From Aradus depressus (lineage: Eukaryota; Arthropoda; Insecta; Hemiptera; Aradidae): 64,000 nucleotides of DNA. Location: NCBI GenBank assembly GCA_963662175.1, contig OY759217.1:17424562-17488561 (forward strand), written 5' to 3'. Positions 1 to 12,500 of this stretch are shown piece after piece (within the stretch, counting starts at the first letter, position 1; the number at the start of each line of letters is the position of its first letter). The notes under the pieces are model-generated. The model was not told the DNA's origin, ran no database searches, and saw only the letters and a list, made by a program, of their open reading frames with translations. The position numbers and the translations under genes are program-made.

Positions 1-3000
1 TTTTTTTTAAAATTATAATTGTTATTATTTTTGTGTAGAGTGGAAACTAAAGTAATGAAATCTCAAACTATCATATTTCCAGTTGGGACCCCCATTATGA
101 CATATTCTCTATTGAAGGGTATTTCCAAAATGGAGCAATGTCACAAAAACCTTATAGTGACATTGACTATACTTGGAACTCTCTTAACATTGATCGTTAC
201 CACCTAAACTAACATTTTTAAGTACGATAAGTATCATTAACAGGGGCTGTGTTTTAGACATAATAAGACTAGACCTCATTTTTTTTAAATAATTAAATTT
301 GACGTTTTTGAAATATTTTGTATAAATTATATTCGTTGTACAAAATCACGTTATTTTAAAGAGTGGGGAAAATTGAGTTCAAGAAGAAAACATAAATATA
401 CATTATGTTTCTTGAGGGATTTGAAAATAATTGTTGTGTGAGAGTATAATTCATAAAATACATTTTAAAACTTTTCCTGAACCTAACAATCTGTTAGGTT
501 GAAAGCAAAATCACAGCGGTAGAAACTTAATATTTTCTGTTTTGTTTATTATTTTTGCTCCATCAATTTATGGTTGGGTTTTGAAAGATTTAACTTTCAA
601 CAATGTTTTACTTATAGCTTCAATAGGTTTCATGATATCAGGGAGAGATAGATGACGAACACTCGTTAATAGTCTCTTCGACCCATAGAACTCTAAGAAA
701 TCAACTCCGAATTCCATTATTGGAACCACGAAGAACACCAACCAATTATTATCTTAACTATAGTGGCGACTCGAAAGGGAAATGCATGAAATCTAACACT
801 TACTCTTAACAGCGTCGTAAGTTGAGGAACGCGGACATATTGTGGAAACTTATAGTAAATAAATAAAACGCTTCGTTTTTAAAAAATATATTCTATTCCA
901 CTAGAAATGTAAACATTAACTACCAATTTCAAGACAAGTTTGCGGAGTTCGAATCATTTATATAGGTGGTTCAGGCAGGGGCGTAGCCAGGATTTTGAGC
1001 AGGGGGGGGGGGGGGGGCAAACTTAGGCTACAGGAGTGGGGGAGGAGGGGGAGACTCCCGGGGGGCACAGCCCGCAGTTTCCGTGATTAGTGCTGCAGAC
1101 TTTTTGTTAATTTCTCCAACTCTGATCCCTAGAAGCTCCCCCTGAGGTAACCACTGACTGTAATACTTAAACTGACTTTACATGAACAGCAAAAATGCAC
1201 GCTGTGGTTTCTGTGCTTTTAGAATTAAATGACTCACAGCCAATAGCATGCTGCGCTTCGCATTTTTACTGCGCATCTAAAATCAGCTTTAAGAGTATAA
1301 AGTGTAACATAAATGAAGATTTTGAGCGAGGAAATGATATAATCGGATTCATGTATATTTAAATAAATGTAATATGACTTGTTTTGTACATGTACATTTA
1401 AGTAAAACACAATTTTCGTTATCTTGGTTTTTGCTGTGCCCAGGGGAGGGGGGGGGGGGGGAGGGCTGGCTACGCCCTTAGGTTCAGGTATGTATGTGTC
1501 TTTATAGTTAGGAATGTGTTTTTTCTGAAACTATGTGTTGTTCTTAACTGTAAAGATTCTCTAGTTGTAAGTTATTGTTTTAATTTCTTGTGGGATAGGA
1601 ACTATTGAAAAAAAAAACTATGGTTGTTTTATTTATTTTTTTTTAATCCGAAGAACAACAAGCAGCACAGATATTTCACTTTCATCTCTATCTATAGAAA
1701 GTGCTGCAGGCGCCCTTTTATTAAGGCCTTAAGGTTTATTATTGTTTTTTTCTTGAATAATACAATTGAGTTATTTAAATGGTAGGATGTGGTTTGTCTC
1801 TTTTTGTTGTGTTGTCTACCAGACAAGACCAGATTGTCTATTTTAATGCAGTTTGTGTTCTGACTACCCGCCCAACCTCCTCTTTTATGTTCTACCAAAC
1901 AGCAGATGGTGACTCTCTGTTTATATGTCCAAGGCGGTGGAGGTGGAGAGTCACAAAGGCTCCCCAAATCTATAAATATATCCTCTGGGTCCCTGCAACA
2001 CCTCTCCTAACTTGACTGACACTAGTAAACATTACTTTCTGGAACAGTCCTTTATCTAAATATTCCCAAAAGTTTGTCTTCACGAGTTGTTTTTGCTTTG
2101 ATTGTGCTGTCTCAAAGTGAGGTTTCTTTCAAGATATGCTAAAAAAAAGAAAGAAGGGTATTTATATAGAAGATATTATTATTTCTGAATGCCAGAGAGA
2201 AAAAAAAAAAAAAAAAACATCTGTGGTTCTTTCTTTGATTGTTATCAAGGAAAAATAACGTATTGTCTGCAGCTGACAGGAGTCAGTAGGTCACGTGTTA
2301 GGGATATATTGTTTAATAGATATTTCAGGAATTTGGAAAATAATCAGAACCTTTTATTTAAATTATACAACAAAATACTACACTTAATTCTACAGATATT
2401 TAGAACTGACAGCATTTCTCCACCCAGTAATGTTCAAATGAAAATGCAAACAAATTCTTATTTATTTATATTTAATGATGCATCTTGCAATAATGCAATA
2501 TCACCCTGCAAGTCGTTGGAGGAACTCGGGATCAAGGGGTTATTGAGGGACTCGGATCGGCTATCGGTTGAACCATCTGTGGCAATCGATTCGTCCCTAG
2601 CCCGTCTTATACTGCTTGCTTTAGCTCCCGCCAGGAGCCGATAATTGGCTGAACAACGGGTAGTCGGTTTCCGTCTACAGTCTCAATGCAAGAAAATTCT
2701 GTTTATTTGACTTGACAAATAAGCTTGGAAGCCTTCTGGATTTTTTTTTGCCTGTCTTTCCTGTGGCATGCCAATAGGTTGGTCAAGGCGAAACGTATAA
2801 TCACCGAAAAGAACTACTTTTTTTTTTTTGTAAAAGATTCTCGTTCATCTATTTCACTGTCGACTGTGCGGTCTGATGTTAGCTGGAACTGATTCTGTTC
2901 TGTTTTTTTTTTTTTTTTTTGTACCCTATATTGCACATTGGTGTGCATTTTGCAATTTTTGTCGAATCCTGATCAATAGAAGCTTTACTAGAAATGCATA

Positions 3001-3426
3001 GAAATACTTATTACATGTTTCCTTAAGTCACACGAAAACGACTAGACTTTCGGATATGCCGAAAAATGACTTTTGAAATAGAACTACGTCTTTCTCCGCT
3101 GGTAGGGTGGTAACTTCGAAACTAATAATCATAAAGTAATAAACAATACATCATTAAATGGCTTATAGAGTCCCAAGTATGATTTGAAAAGTCCCTAAAC
3201 CAGTTTCAACGCGTTAACAACCCTTGGATACAGTAGCATTAAAAGATGTTTTTGAACATTTTTAGTTAGTAGGTTCTAGAGGGGGTCTTTGAGTTTAAAA
3301 AAATAAACAATGCCACATTTTCGCCTCTTACGACTGAGTGGGAAATGCTCTAAAGGTTTTTAATCGATACTCTATTATTTTGCAGTATGTTTTTTAAATC
3401 TAAACATTTATATTTTGTTGTTTCAG
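1..3426. other. otk 5' intronic/upstream sequence
   Basis: AT-rich, with the hAT-like element at 976-1480, a motif GTTGAGGAACGCGGACATAT at about 819 shared with 21818, poly-A/T runs, and no Ig-like exon. An open frame at 2189-2644 (151 codons, starting in an A run) has no recognisable domain and I do not call it a gene. Confidence 0.6.
976..1480. mobile_element. non-autonomous hAT-like element, copy 1
   Basis: Ends CAGGGGCGTAGCC and GGCTACGCCCTTA are inverted repeats, flanked by the 8-bp duplication GGTTCAGG (968-975 and 1481-1488). An 8-bp duplication with CAGGG-type termini is characteristic of hAT elements. It has no coding capacity and contains poly-G tracts. It is a relative of 61492-62046 in inverse orientation. 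Confidence 0.85.
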
Positions 3427-3563
3427 CTACAAAGTTTTGGGAAATGGCTCCTTGATTGTCCGGAGTGCTAAGCCACAAGATGAAGACATATTTTCCTGTG
3501 TTGGAATCAGGGGAGAGAGCACGGAAATACCTCAGATATACTCAGCCTATCTTCGTTTGGCAT
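3427..3563 (+). CDS. otk: otk exon: C-terminal half of an Ig domain
   Basis: The acceptor is TTTCAG at 3421-3426 and the donor is GTAAGT. The exon starts with one base completing a codon and reads YKVLGNGSLIVRSAKPQDED, then IFSCVGI with the second Ig cysteine. The preceding exon must end in phase 2 and carry the first cysteine and tryptophan of this Ig domain; I found no such exon upstream in the window. Confidence 0.85.
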
Positions 3564-6500
3564 GTAAGTGTCTTCAAAATTGGTAACTTATTCAAAGCAC
3601 TATATCTGGTAATTTCAGTTCATTCCACGATGGAAAAGTAGTGAGTAAAACTGTGGAAAATTGTTCTAAGATGTCTAGTTGATCATATTTGGGTATTGCT
3701 GGCACATTCCACTTTCTTCTACCTTAAACTTTTTTCAGAATAATAAATAATTTAATCTACTTTATTACTCTGCAGAATGGTTCCTATTTCTTCTATGAAA
3801 CTATTTTTTATTACTACCCTAGCTATACCTAGCATGGGGGAAGTTATAGTCGTTCAGAAATTGAATGTTGAGCTTTCATCGGAATGCTGAGCTAATGTTC
3901 ACGTCTGTGTGTGTCTGTGGACCTGATAGCTCTCGACAGAATGAATAATTCGACAGAAAATAGTATGTTTGTATCCGGGAGCCCATGAGGAAAAACCTAT
4001 CGATGTTCAGCTAAATCGGCAAAGAGAAAGGAAGAATTATTGGAGAGGGGGGGACTTAAACCAGAAATCTCTATCAACTGCTGATGTATTGACTTTGATT
4101 GTCTTCCTGTTGTAATGTTTTAATTCATATCCGGTTCGAATTTTCTACATCATCAGATAACCCTTCGAAACTGGTGTGAATGCTTATAAAGCTACTGACC
4201 GGAAAAATTCTCTTGAAAGTGTAACTTAAATAATTTACATGTACATTTCATCTAGGCCAGACAATAGTCATATTATTTTTAAAATATAGTAAAAATAAGT
4301 CAGAATTAAGGAAATAGTAAGGTCATCTGTCACAATATTTTCCTATCTTACGTGTATTGTCTCCTTTCGTTGGCCTTCTTGGAGACCCAGATTTCTGATC
4401 TATACATACGCGAGGACAGATATCATGGATGCAGCCTTCTGATGATCTTTGTTATTCAAAGCAGCATGTAAACTAATTAGAAATGTTGATTTTTGTGTTT
4501 GCAGACTTGGAGGAGGCGGACAACCGGACACTGGAGCCGTGGCAGGAGGAGGACACCCGACTGGTGGCAGAAGGGTCCCGGGTGGAGGTCGGCTGTGTAG
4601 GCCGAGGGTTGCCTCTCCCTAAGACAGTCTGGTCCAGGGCGGGACATGGTCATCTCATGCAGATAGACAGAGTTGGCAAGAAGGATGAGGGTCTCTATAG
4701 CTGTCACATCTCTAACATGGCTGGTAGCACCACTGCCTCCTTCAATCTTGTCGTCACCTGTAAGTTTACACTTTTCTTTCTTTATGTCTTAACCTTAGTC
4801 ATTCTTAACTCGAAGAAAGGAAGAGTTATTTCCAGCAGTTTATGAAATGCGATGTACTAAATTAGTTTCTTTTATGCTACTCTGGTATGCTTGTTTTTTA
4901 AGTTTTTTTTTTTTATCTTGTATCATTTTTTCGATAACTTATACTGAAAGTTCATGGTGACGTGAAGAAGTAAATGCCTCGAAGTATCGTCGAAAAGAAA
5001 ATATTCATAATTATATATTTATATAATTTCATAGAATCTTGAGGCTCAGGAGCCGAAATTTGTTTCAAAATTTTGTGTGTGAAAGTTGATACCTTGCAAG
5101 AGCAAAAATGTTTTACTTTCAAAAAACAAAATTAATTTATGTTTGTTTTCAGCACAACCAATGATTCAACAGAATCCATTACCGGTGGTGATTGATGAAG
5201 GCAGCGATGCACTTTTCCATTGTGAATATTCGGGAAACCACAAGTATGAATATTTTTTTTTATATTACTATTCAAAATTTAACATTTTTGAAGAAACTAT
5301 CATTGTGTATATAATAGAAAATTACCTGTAATCCTTCAAAGAATCAAGGAAATGCCTTTTATTCGTCATCATCATCGGCGCAACAACTCATCTCTGAGTG
5401 AAGGCCTCCTGGATAAGCCTTCGCCAGTCGTCTCGGTCCTGTGCAGCTGCTCTCCAGTTCCTGACTCAAAGTAGCGCATCATGCGCAACACCGTCCCTCC
5501 AACGTACCTTCGGCCTCCCAACTCGTCTGGTCCCGTGGATTTCCTCTAGTAATGTCATCTTTGGCACATCATGGTCCCCCATTCTTGCCAAGTGTCCTGC
5601 GCATCTTAGTCTGTGAAGTCTTTCAAACCTTACTACGTCTGGTTCTGGCGACAAAGCGTATAACTCCTGATTTGTTCTTCTCCTCCAGTCATGTCCGTCG
5701 TAGACACCTCTATAGATGCAACATAGGATCTTCCTTTCGTGAATCAGGAGTGCTTGTTCGTCGGTCTATATTCGTAGTCGAAGAAATTATGATTAAGATA
5801 GCAAAATGAGAAGAAATCTGTTTAAAATTGCGTACAAGATCAGAAAATAAGTTATAGATACTGACGATGGGAGTTCTTCCTGAAAAATCTATTTGCTGAG
5901 TTGTAAAGACCAAACAATAAATTGGGAGAAGAATAAAGCTGTAGAAAAAATATATACTCACGTTCTCATATTATATGTTTATGAATAGATAAAAATTAAA
6001 AATATATACCCACGTTCTCACAATATATGTTTATGAATAAGTAATATTAAAAATATTTACCTACGTTCTCATACTATACGTTTATGAATAGGTAAAAATT
6101 AAAAACTAGATAGATTGGAAAGTTGTCTAGTTTAAATCATATAATAATATCTGAGGAAAACATAAAACATTGGTTGAAATGTGTAAGAATCTGGTATAAT
6201 AGAAAATGTGCCCATTTGTAAGTGATTGATGCTGTTGCAGGTACAGTAGTGTGAGATGGTACCGGGACGGGGCCCCTCTGCGACCTGGCCCGAGGATCAC
6301 AGAGAGGGGCGGGTTCCTCAACATCAGCCAGACGGTGCCCTCCGACCAGGGAGACTACCTCTGTCTGGTCACCACTAAGCCCTATCCTCCTGTCTTCTCC
6401 ACTCCGGCTACTCTCACTGTCAAAGGTACCACACCTGCTTTTCGTGGAGAAAAAATGTGTTCAAGAAAAATAAGCTAACCAGAAGATAGTAATTTAAAAT

Positions 6501-9500
6501 ACACTTATTGTATTGAAGCATTTGTATGCCGAATCAACTGTATCTCCATTTTCCATTTTCTAGATAGCTTTCCTGGTTAGCTGTTTCTATTTTACCACAT
6601 TGTTATATACTGTGGCGTTCAAAAGTATTTGCACAAGCAATATTTTACTCATAATCATAGTAAGGGATAATTTAAAAAATCATATAACTAGGTACACAAA
6701 AACGTTATTTATTTATGCATATATTTACGTAAAAACCGTTAATGCGAAATAAGAATACATATTTTTACAACAATTTTTCTTGAAAAACATCCGTTCAAAA
6801 GTATTTGCACAAATTATACTGGTTATTTTAATTAGTACAGTAATTCTATACCTGAGTGTGTTTACTCTTTGTGTTTACATTTCCTTTCTCACTCAATTAG
6901 GGATTAACATTCTGCAGAATAGTCTACTATTTTAATCCAGTCTCAGTCAACATGGCACCGAGAACGTAAGTTATCCCAGGCAGTAAGGGGAAATATTATT
7001 TTTTTGAGAAACCAAGGCAAAACCTACCGTGGAATTGGGAATATTTTAAATTTAAATTTTTCTACAGTCCGTTATGTCATAAAAAGGTTCGAGGAGACAG
7101 GAAATACGTTAAATAAGCAACGAATAGGACGACCAAGGGCTCTGACACAACGGGAATGCAGGGATATCGTACGGGAAGTAAAGGCACATCCATCCACAAG
7201 TGGTTGGCAATTAGTCAATAAGGTCGAATTGACTTGTGAAAAACGTGTGAGTGAATCAACAGTAAAAAGAGCGCTCTATAAAGCTGATTTTCATGGAAGG
7301 GTTCCAAGGAAAAAACCCTTCATTTCTGAAGTCAACAGGAAAATAGATTGGAATTTGCAAAAACCCATCTCAGCAAGCCAATGGAATTTCAGCAAAGCGT
7401 CCTCTTTAGTGATGAGAGCAAATTTAACGTTTTTAGAAGTGACGGGAAAAAATATATCTGGCGAAAACCAAATAAAGAGCTTAAACGCCTTATTATCACA
7501 CCTACGATAAAACATGGTGGAGGTCATGTGATGGTCTGGGGGTGTGTGGCTTACAATGGGTTAGGCAATCTTGTCCCAATTGAATCTGTCATGACTGCTG
7601 ATACCTACGACAACATTTTGCGCCATAATCTCCGAGCTAGTGCCATCAAATTGAATATGAAAAATATTTTTGTATTCCAACAGGACGATGATCCAAAACA
7701 CAAGGCCAATAAAATCAGAGAATGGCTTCTTTATAATGCGCCCAGGATGCTACAAACCCCTCCACAATCTCCAGAATTAAATATTATAGAATATGTTTGG
7801 AACTATTTAGACCTTAAAATTCGAAAACATAAAATTAAGGGAAAAAATAATTCAAAAGGAATTTTATTGGACGAGTGGAATAAAGTTGACGTTAACTTCA
7901 TAAAAAATTTAGTTAATTCCATGCCAAGGAGTCTTCAGGCTGTGATAGACGCCAATGGATTTTATACCAAGTATTAAATATATTATAGGTTGTTTTATTG
8001 ATTTTATAATAATTTTTATTTCAAGTTTTATACTATGTGCAAATACTTTTGAACGGAGCTTTTTCAAAAAAATTGTTGTAAAAATATGTTTTCTTATTTC
8101 GCATTAACGGGTTTTACGTCAATATGTGCTTAAATAAATAACGTTTTTGTGTACCTAGTTATATGATTTTTTTAGTTATCCCTTACTATGATTATGAGTA
8201 AAATATTGCTTGTGCAAATACTTTTGAACGCCACATATATGTGCCGTCATGCATAGTAAAGAAGAAACATTTGGCTAACGTTTAGAAAACTATTATTTTT
8301 CCTTCTTCAGGGCAGAACAGAATATAACAAACAAATTAGTTGATTATGCTTTATAGGCAATACAATAATTGATAAAAATGAAAAAAAAAAAAAATTAAAT
8401 TATATCTGAATAAGAGTATTACACTTTTTTCTCTTCTTATTTTATAGATCTTATTCTTATATAATTTCAATTTTTTATTAAAATTATTTATTTAGTAGTT
8501 ATGTTTGTTTTTTATGTTATTGCATTTGTTTGTTGCTACTAATTTGTTTGTTATATTCTGTTGAGTCCTGAAAAAGGGAACACATTTTTCTCTTCATTCT
8601 TGTTTTATTGGTCTGTAACATTCTTATTCATGTATAACTTCAATTTTTATTTGTTTTAAATTGTTATTAGTTATGTTTGTTGCAATTAGTTTGTCTGTTA
8701 TTCTGTTAGGCCCGGAAGAAGAAGGGAACAATTATTTTACGAAACGTTGTCTAAATTCTGAATTTTCTTCTTTAAACGTCAGACGGAGTTAGAGAGAGAG
8801 ACACTTCCAGTTCGTGCATGCTAAAATTAACTTCCAACCTTGAGTTTTTTTCTGTATGTCGGTGTATGAAGAACAATGTGGTGAAAGTTCTTTTAGAATG
8901 ACGATACGCATCTTTAGATGTAATTTTATTGTCTAAAGATAATAACTAACATTTCTCTAATTTATTTCAGAAAAACTTAAATTTGTACCAAAACCTGTGA
9001 GTACTCATCTGGAATTAGGAACTACGAGAAAAATTCACTGCAAAGCTCACGGAGCCACCCCTCCTTCCGTCAAATGGATCAAGGTAGAATTGTTTTTACT
9101 TAGTTTTCTAAAATATATTTATTTTGTTGTTTCGCTTTCTACTGTTTAGTGGTCTTCATATTTAATTATTGTAATTTTTTAGCAGGGAAGATCCCAGGAA
9201 GGGGAATTTCCGAGCCACATCCAGGATATTAATGGAACTCTCCATTTCAACAAGGTGCAGACTGAAGATAAAGGATGGTACACCTGTATAGCATCCAACT
9301 TCCAGGGGATCATCAACGCAACCATTGAGATTGATGTAGTCGGTCAGTATCTACCAACTAACTGAAAATAACTTGTCGCATCTAAAATCTAACTACAAAA
9401 TTCCCTTTTTTGAGATAAGGTTGGCTTAAAGGCGCTAGAGTTCGCTAATGTCATTTTTTCATTGAGTTGGTTTCTAAGAGGAAAATCAGCTCCGTTTTAA

Positions 9501-12500
9501 TATTCAGTTGTTGATGTTGAATTTTCATTTTTAGAACATGAAGTGTGATTCATGTTGGTGTCCGTTCACATTGAATTTTAGCTAAGCAGTCAATCAAATT
9601 AAAAGCTTTTTAAGGCAAATGCACATTTCAATAATTCTTTTTAGAAAATATTTTTAAAGAGCATGTATGAATAATTAAAATAATTATTTTAAAAATAATA
9701 GTACATTTAATTATTATTTCTGAATTAGTTCAGAGTAAGAAATTAATTAAGAATCTATTTTGACATAGGCTAATGCTTTATTTAGATACATCGAGAAAGT
9801 CAGCAAGAATCGTTAATGGCAGTAACATTATCTACCGTCATAATAATACCTATGTAACATTTTCTTTCTTGATTAATCATGGTTTTTACCTACGAATCGT
9901 TGACATTAGCAGCAAATTGTTGAAACCTTGTTGTAATTTGTAGTATAGCAGGGTATAAGAAGCACCTCACGTTAATTGGATGGTCTTGAAATGTGTTCTT
10001 CTATATTCTCCCTCAGAACAATGGCCTGATGTTTTTGCAATTATTTTAAATTTTAAGTTCCTAGGAAACCATGAGGATTGACTTCTGACAATTGCGTGAC
10101 TTTTAATCAATTTTGATAAGGTATACTCTTACCAAAATAAATAATAAAAAATGATAGTAGGAAAGCGAATGAGACAGTGTTAAAAGTATATATAAAAATA
10201 TTATTTGTTATTATAAATATATTATATTATTAATGTAATATTATTTATTATTTCGTTAGTCACTTCCTTAAACAAGTAGACATGTTTTAGTAGAATATCT
10301 GAAGATGTATAATTGGACAACTTTTGAAGTTATCTTGTTCTCTAATGTTGTGTGTGCAGTGAGCCCCAAGTTTACAATGCTTCCTGAGAACCCAACGGAT
10401 GTCTCCGAAGGGTACCCCGTTCTCATGGACTGTATGGCCGAGGGGGATCCCAAGCCTGCCATACACTGGGACAAAAACTCACTCATGGACAACTTTGATA
10501 CAAATAGGTGAGCTTTAGAGTTGAATGGAGAAAATAATATTTTTGACTTATTATTTAGGTGAGAGTTGATTGTTATAGTGAGCTCTTGTCACCAAATATT
10601 ATCTCTAATATAGAACGTATCTATTACGGAGGAGATTATAAAAGATGTAGACAATCTCTGTCAGTAAGATAAATAAATACCCTTGATATTCTTTCTACAG
10701 ATTTCAAGTACTTGAGAACGGCTCTCTCCTCATATCTGATGCTCAGCTGTCTGACGAAGGCAAGTATGGCTGTACCGCAGGCAACAGTGGCGGTCTCAAG
10801 CGATATGAAGTATCACTCGTCGTTAGAGGTAAAATATGTTTCTCCTTTATATTTAATGAATACAGTTTCATGATTTAACTTCAAATATGCTAGGAATAAA
10901 GAAAAAAGTTAATTAAATTTCAATTTAAATCTGCTAAAAACTATGCTTATGTTCTATGTCATATACAAATGCTGGGGCTACTTGAGTCCCCCATGATTTT
11001 GAATATGAATTTTTAAATACTTCAGAGGTATTGTGAAATTCTTAATAAAAAAAATAATGAAAACCGTATGTTTTAAAAATATTGTCTATTTCACAAAATA
11101 TATATGAAATATGGGAGTACTTTCGGTATTGGCCCGATTATTACCATCTTCAGCCATGACTTAACAAATACTGTATTTACTTACTCAGTGTTTGTTAAGT
11201 CGTGGCTGAAGATGGTAGCAATACAGTAAGTACACCCATTTTTTACATATTTTGTGAAATAGATAATATTTTTAATAGAGAAAAATGTACACAAAAACCT
11301 TGTCAATGGCTTTTATAAGCTAAATAACGTAGATAGTAAACCCCTTCAAAACACTAGGTAGGTAACCCACCTTGCTCTCCTTCGAACCGTCTAATAGGCA
11401 AACCTCTTAATTTTCACCGATTTTCATTCAATAGTTTCTTATTATTATTACTAAGCAAAGTCTTATTCTAATGTCGTGAATCAGTGTTGAGACGTGTGTT
11501 GTATTGTAGGAAACCTCGGATTAATTTCCCAAGACCATGCATTATAATACAATACATTTTTCGTTGTTGTAAAGGAAATCGAGTGGCTACCTGCAGAAAG
11601 TTGGATGATTATTTAGGAAGCCTATCCTTCCTGTCATATTGGAAATCAGTAAGGACTAAATCAATAAAAAATGTGTACGGATGTTTCCTGGTCATTCTAT
11701 ATCACCAATGAATACATATAAACGAATTATTCAGTTGGTAACAGTGTCTAATGCATAGTTTGCTGTCAACAGGTTCGGAAGGATACCGTGTGAGTGATGG
11801 GACTGGAGCGGAGGGTGCTGGCTCGGTGCTCAGTAAGACAGTTGCAGTGACACTGGGGGCAGCGGGTGCATACATGCTCCTCGTGGTGGGACTTATGGCA
11901 TATTGCAGGTGTCGCAGTCGGAGGGCCAAGCAGCTCTCCATCGAACAGAATGACGGCATTTGTAAGTAGATACAGTTTTCAATTGTTTGCAGATATTTAA
12001 TAATTTTAGATAGACAATACTATTATATTATTATGCAATACATATAATAAATATTTATATGTGAAATAACAAGTTATTTATACATTGTTTCATTCTCGAA
12101 AAAGTATAGTAAACGACATTTAGAAATAAGGAAGTATGGACACAGACTTTTTGCAGTCGCTTATGATACCTTGCCGGGCACAAAGGCCAATGTTTTTCTA
12201 ATGAATTGTTTGACTTTTGTTTCAAACTCATTAAAATATTTGAGAAGAAAAAAAGCTTGCTTACATTTAAAATATAGATGAAAACAGTTTTTCTTTATTC
12301 ATCTAAAGTTTGGGTTTTGGCGCTTGCGTTATTATATTTTCGTCTATTTGTGATGTGATAGATACAATGTATAAATGCGACTTGGCCTCCGTTTACTTTA
12401 AACTATCCATGTAAATTTGGCCCTCCTTATTAATTATTATTATTAATATGATAATTGTTTAAATAAATAAAAACAAAGAACTTGTGTAACTTATGTATGG

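Larger units (their letters stand above)
6610..8235 (+). mobile_element. Tc1-like DNA transposon with long IR/DR termini, inactivated
   Basis: The element is bounded by TGTGGCGTTCAAAAG at 6611 and its inverse ending at 8235, with TA dinucleotides just outside (6608-6609, 8236-8237). The inverted repeats are about 200 bp each and both carry GTTCAAAAGTATTTGCACAA at the outer and inner ends (inner copies about 6791-6812 and 8036-8056), the IR/DR arrangement known from several Tc1 elements. It sits in an otk intron, same strand. The encoded transposase is broken. Confidence 0.9.

Noticed and set aside
19..207. Possible otk exon at the window start (after TTTTTGTGTAG)
   Set aside because: The downstream reading has no Ig motif (no Cys/Trp pattern) and no donor in the phase needed by the exon at 3427.
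2189..2644. Open frame of 151 codons in the otk upstream region
   Set aside because: It starts in an A run, shows no domain or motif I recognise, has AT-driven composition, and lacks splice or promoter context; treated as chance.
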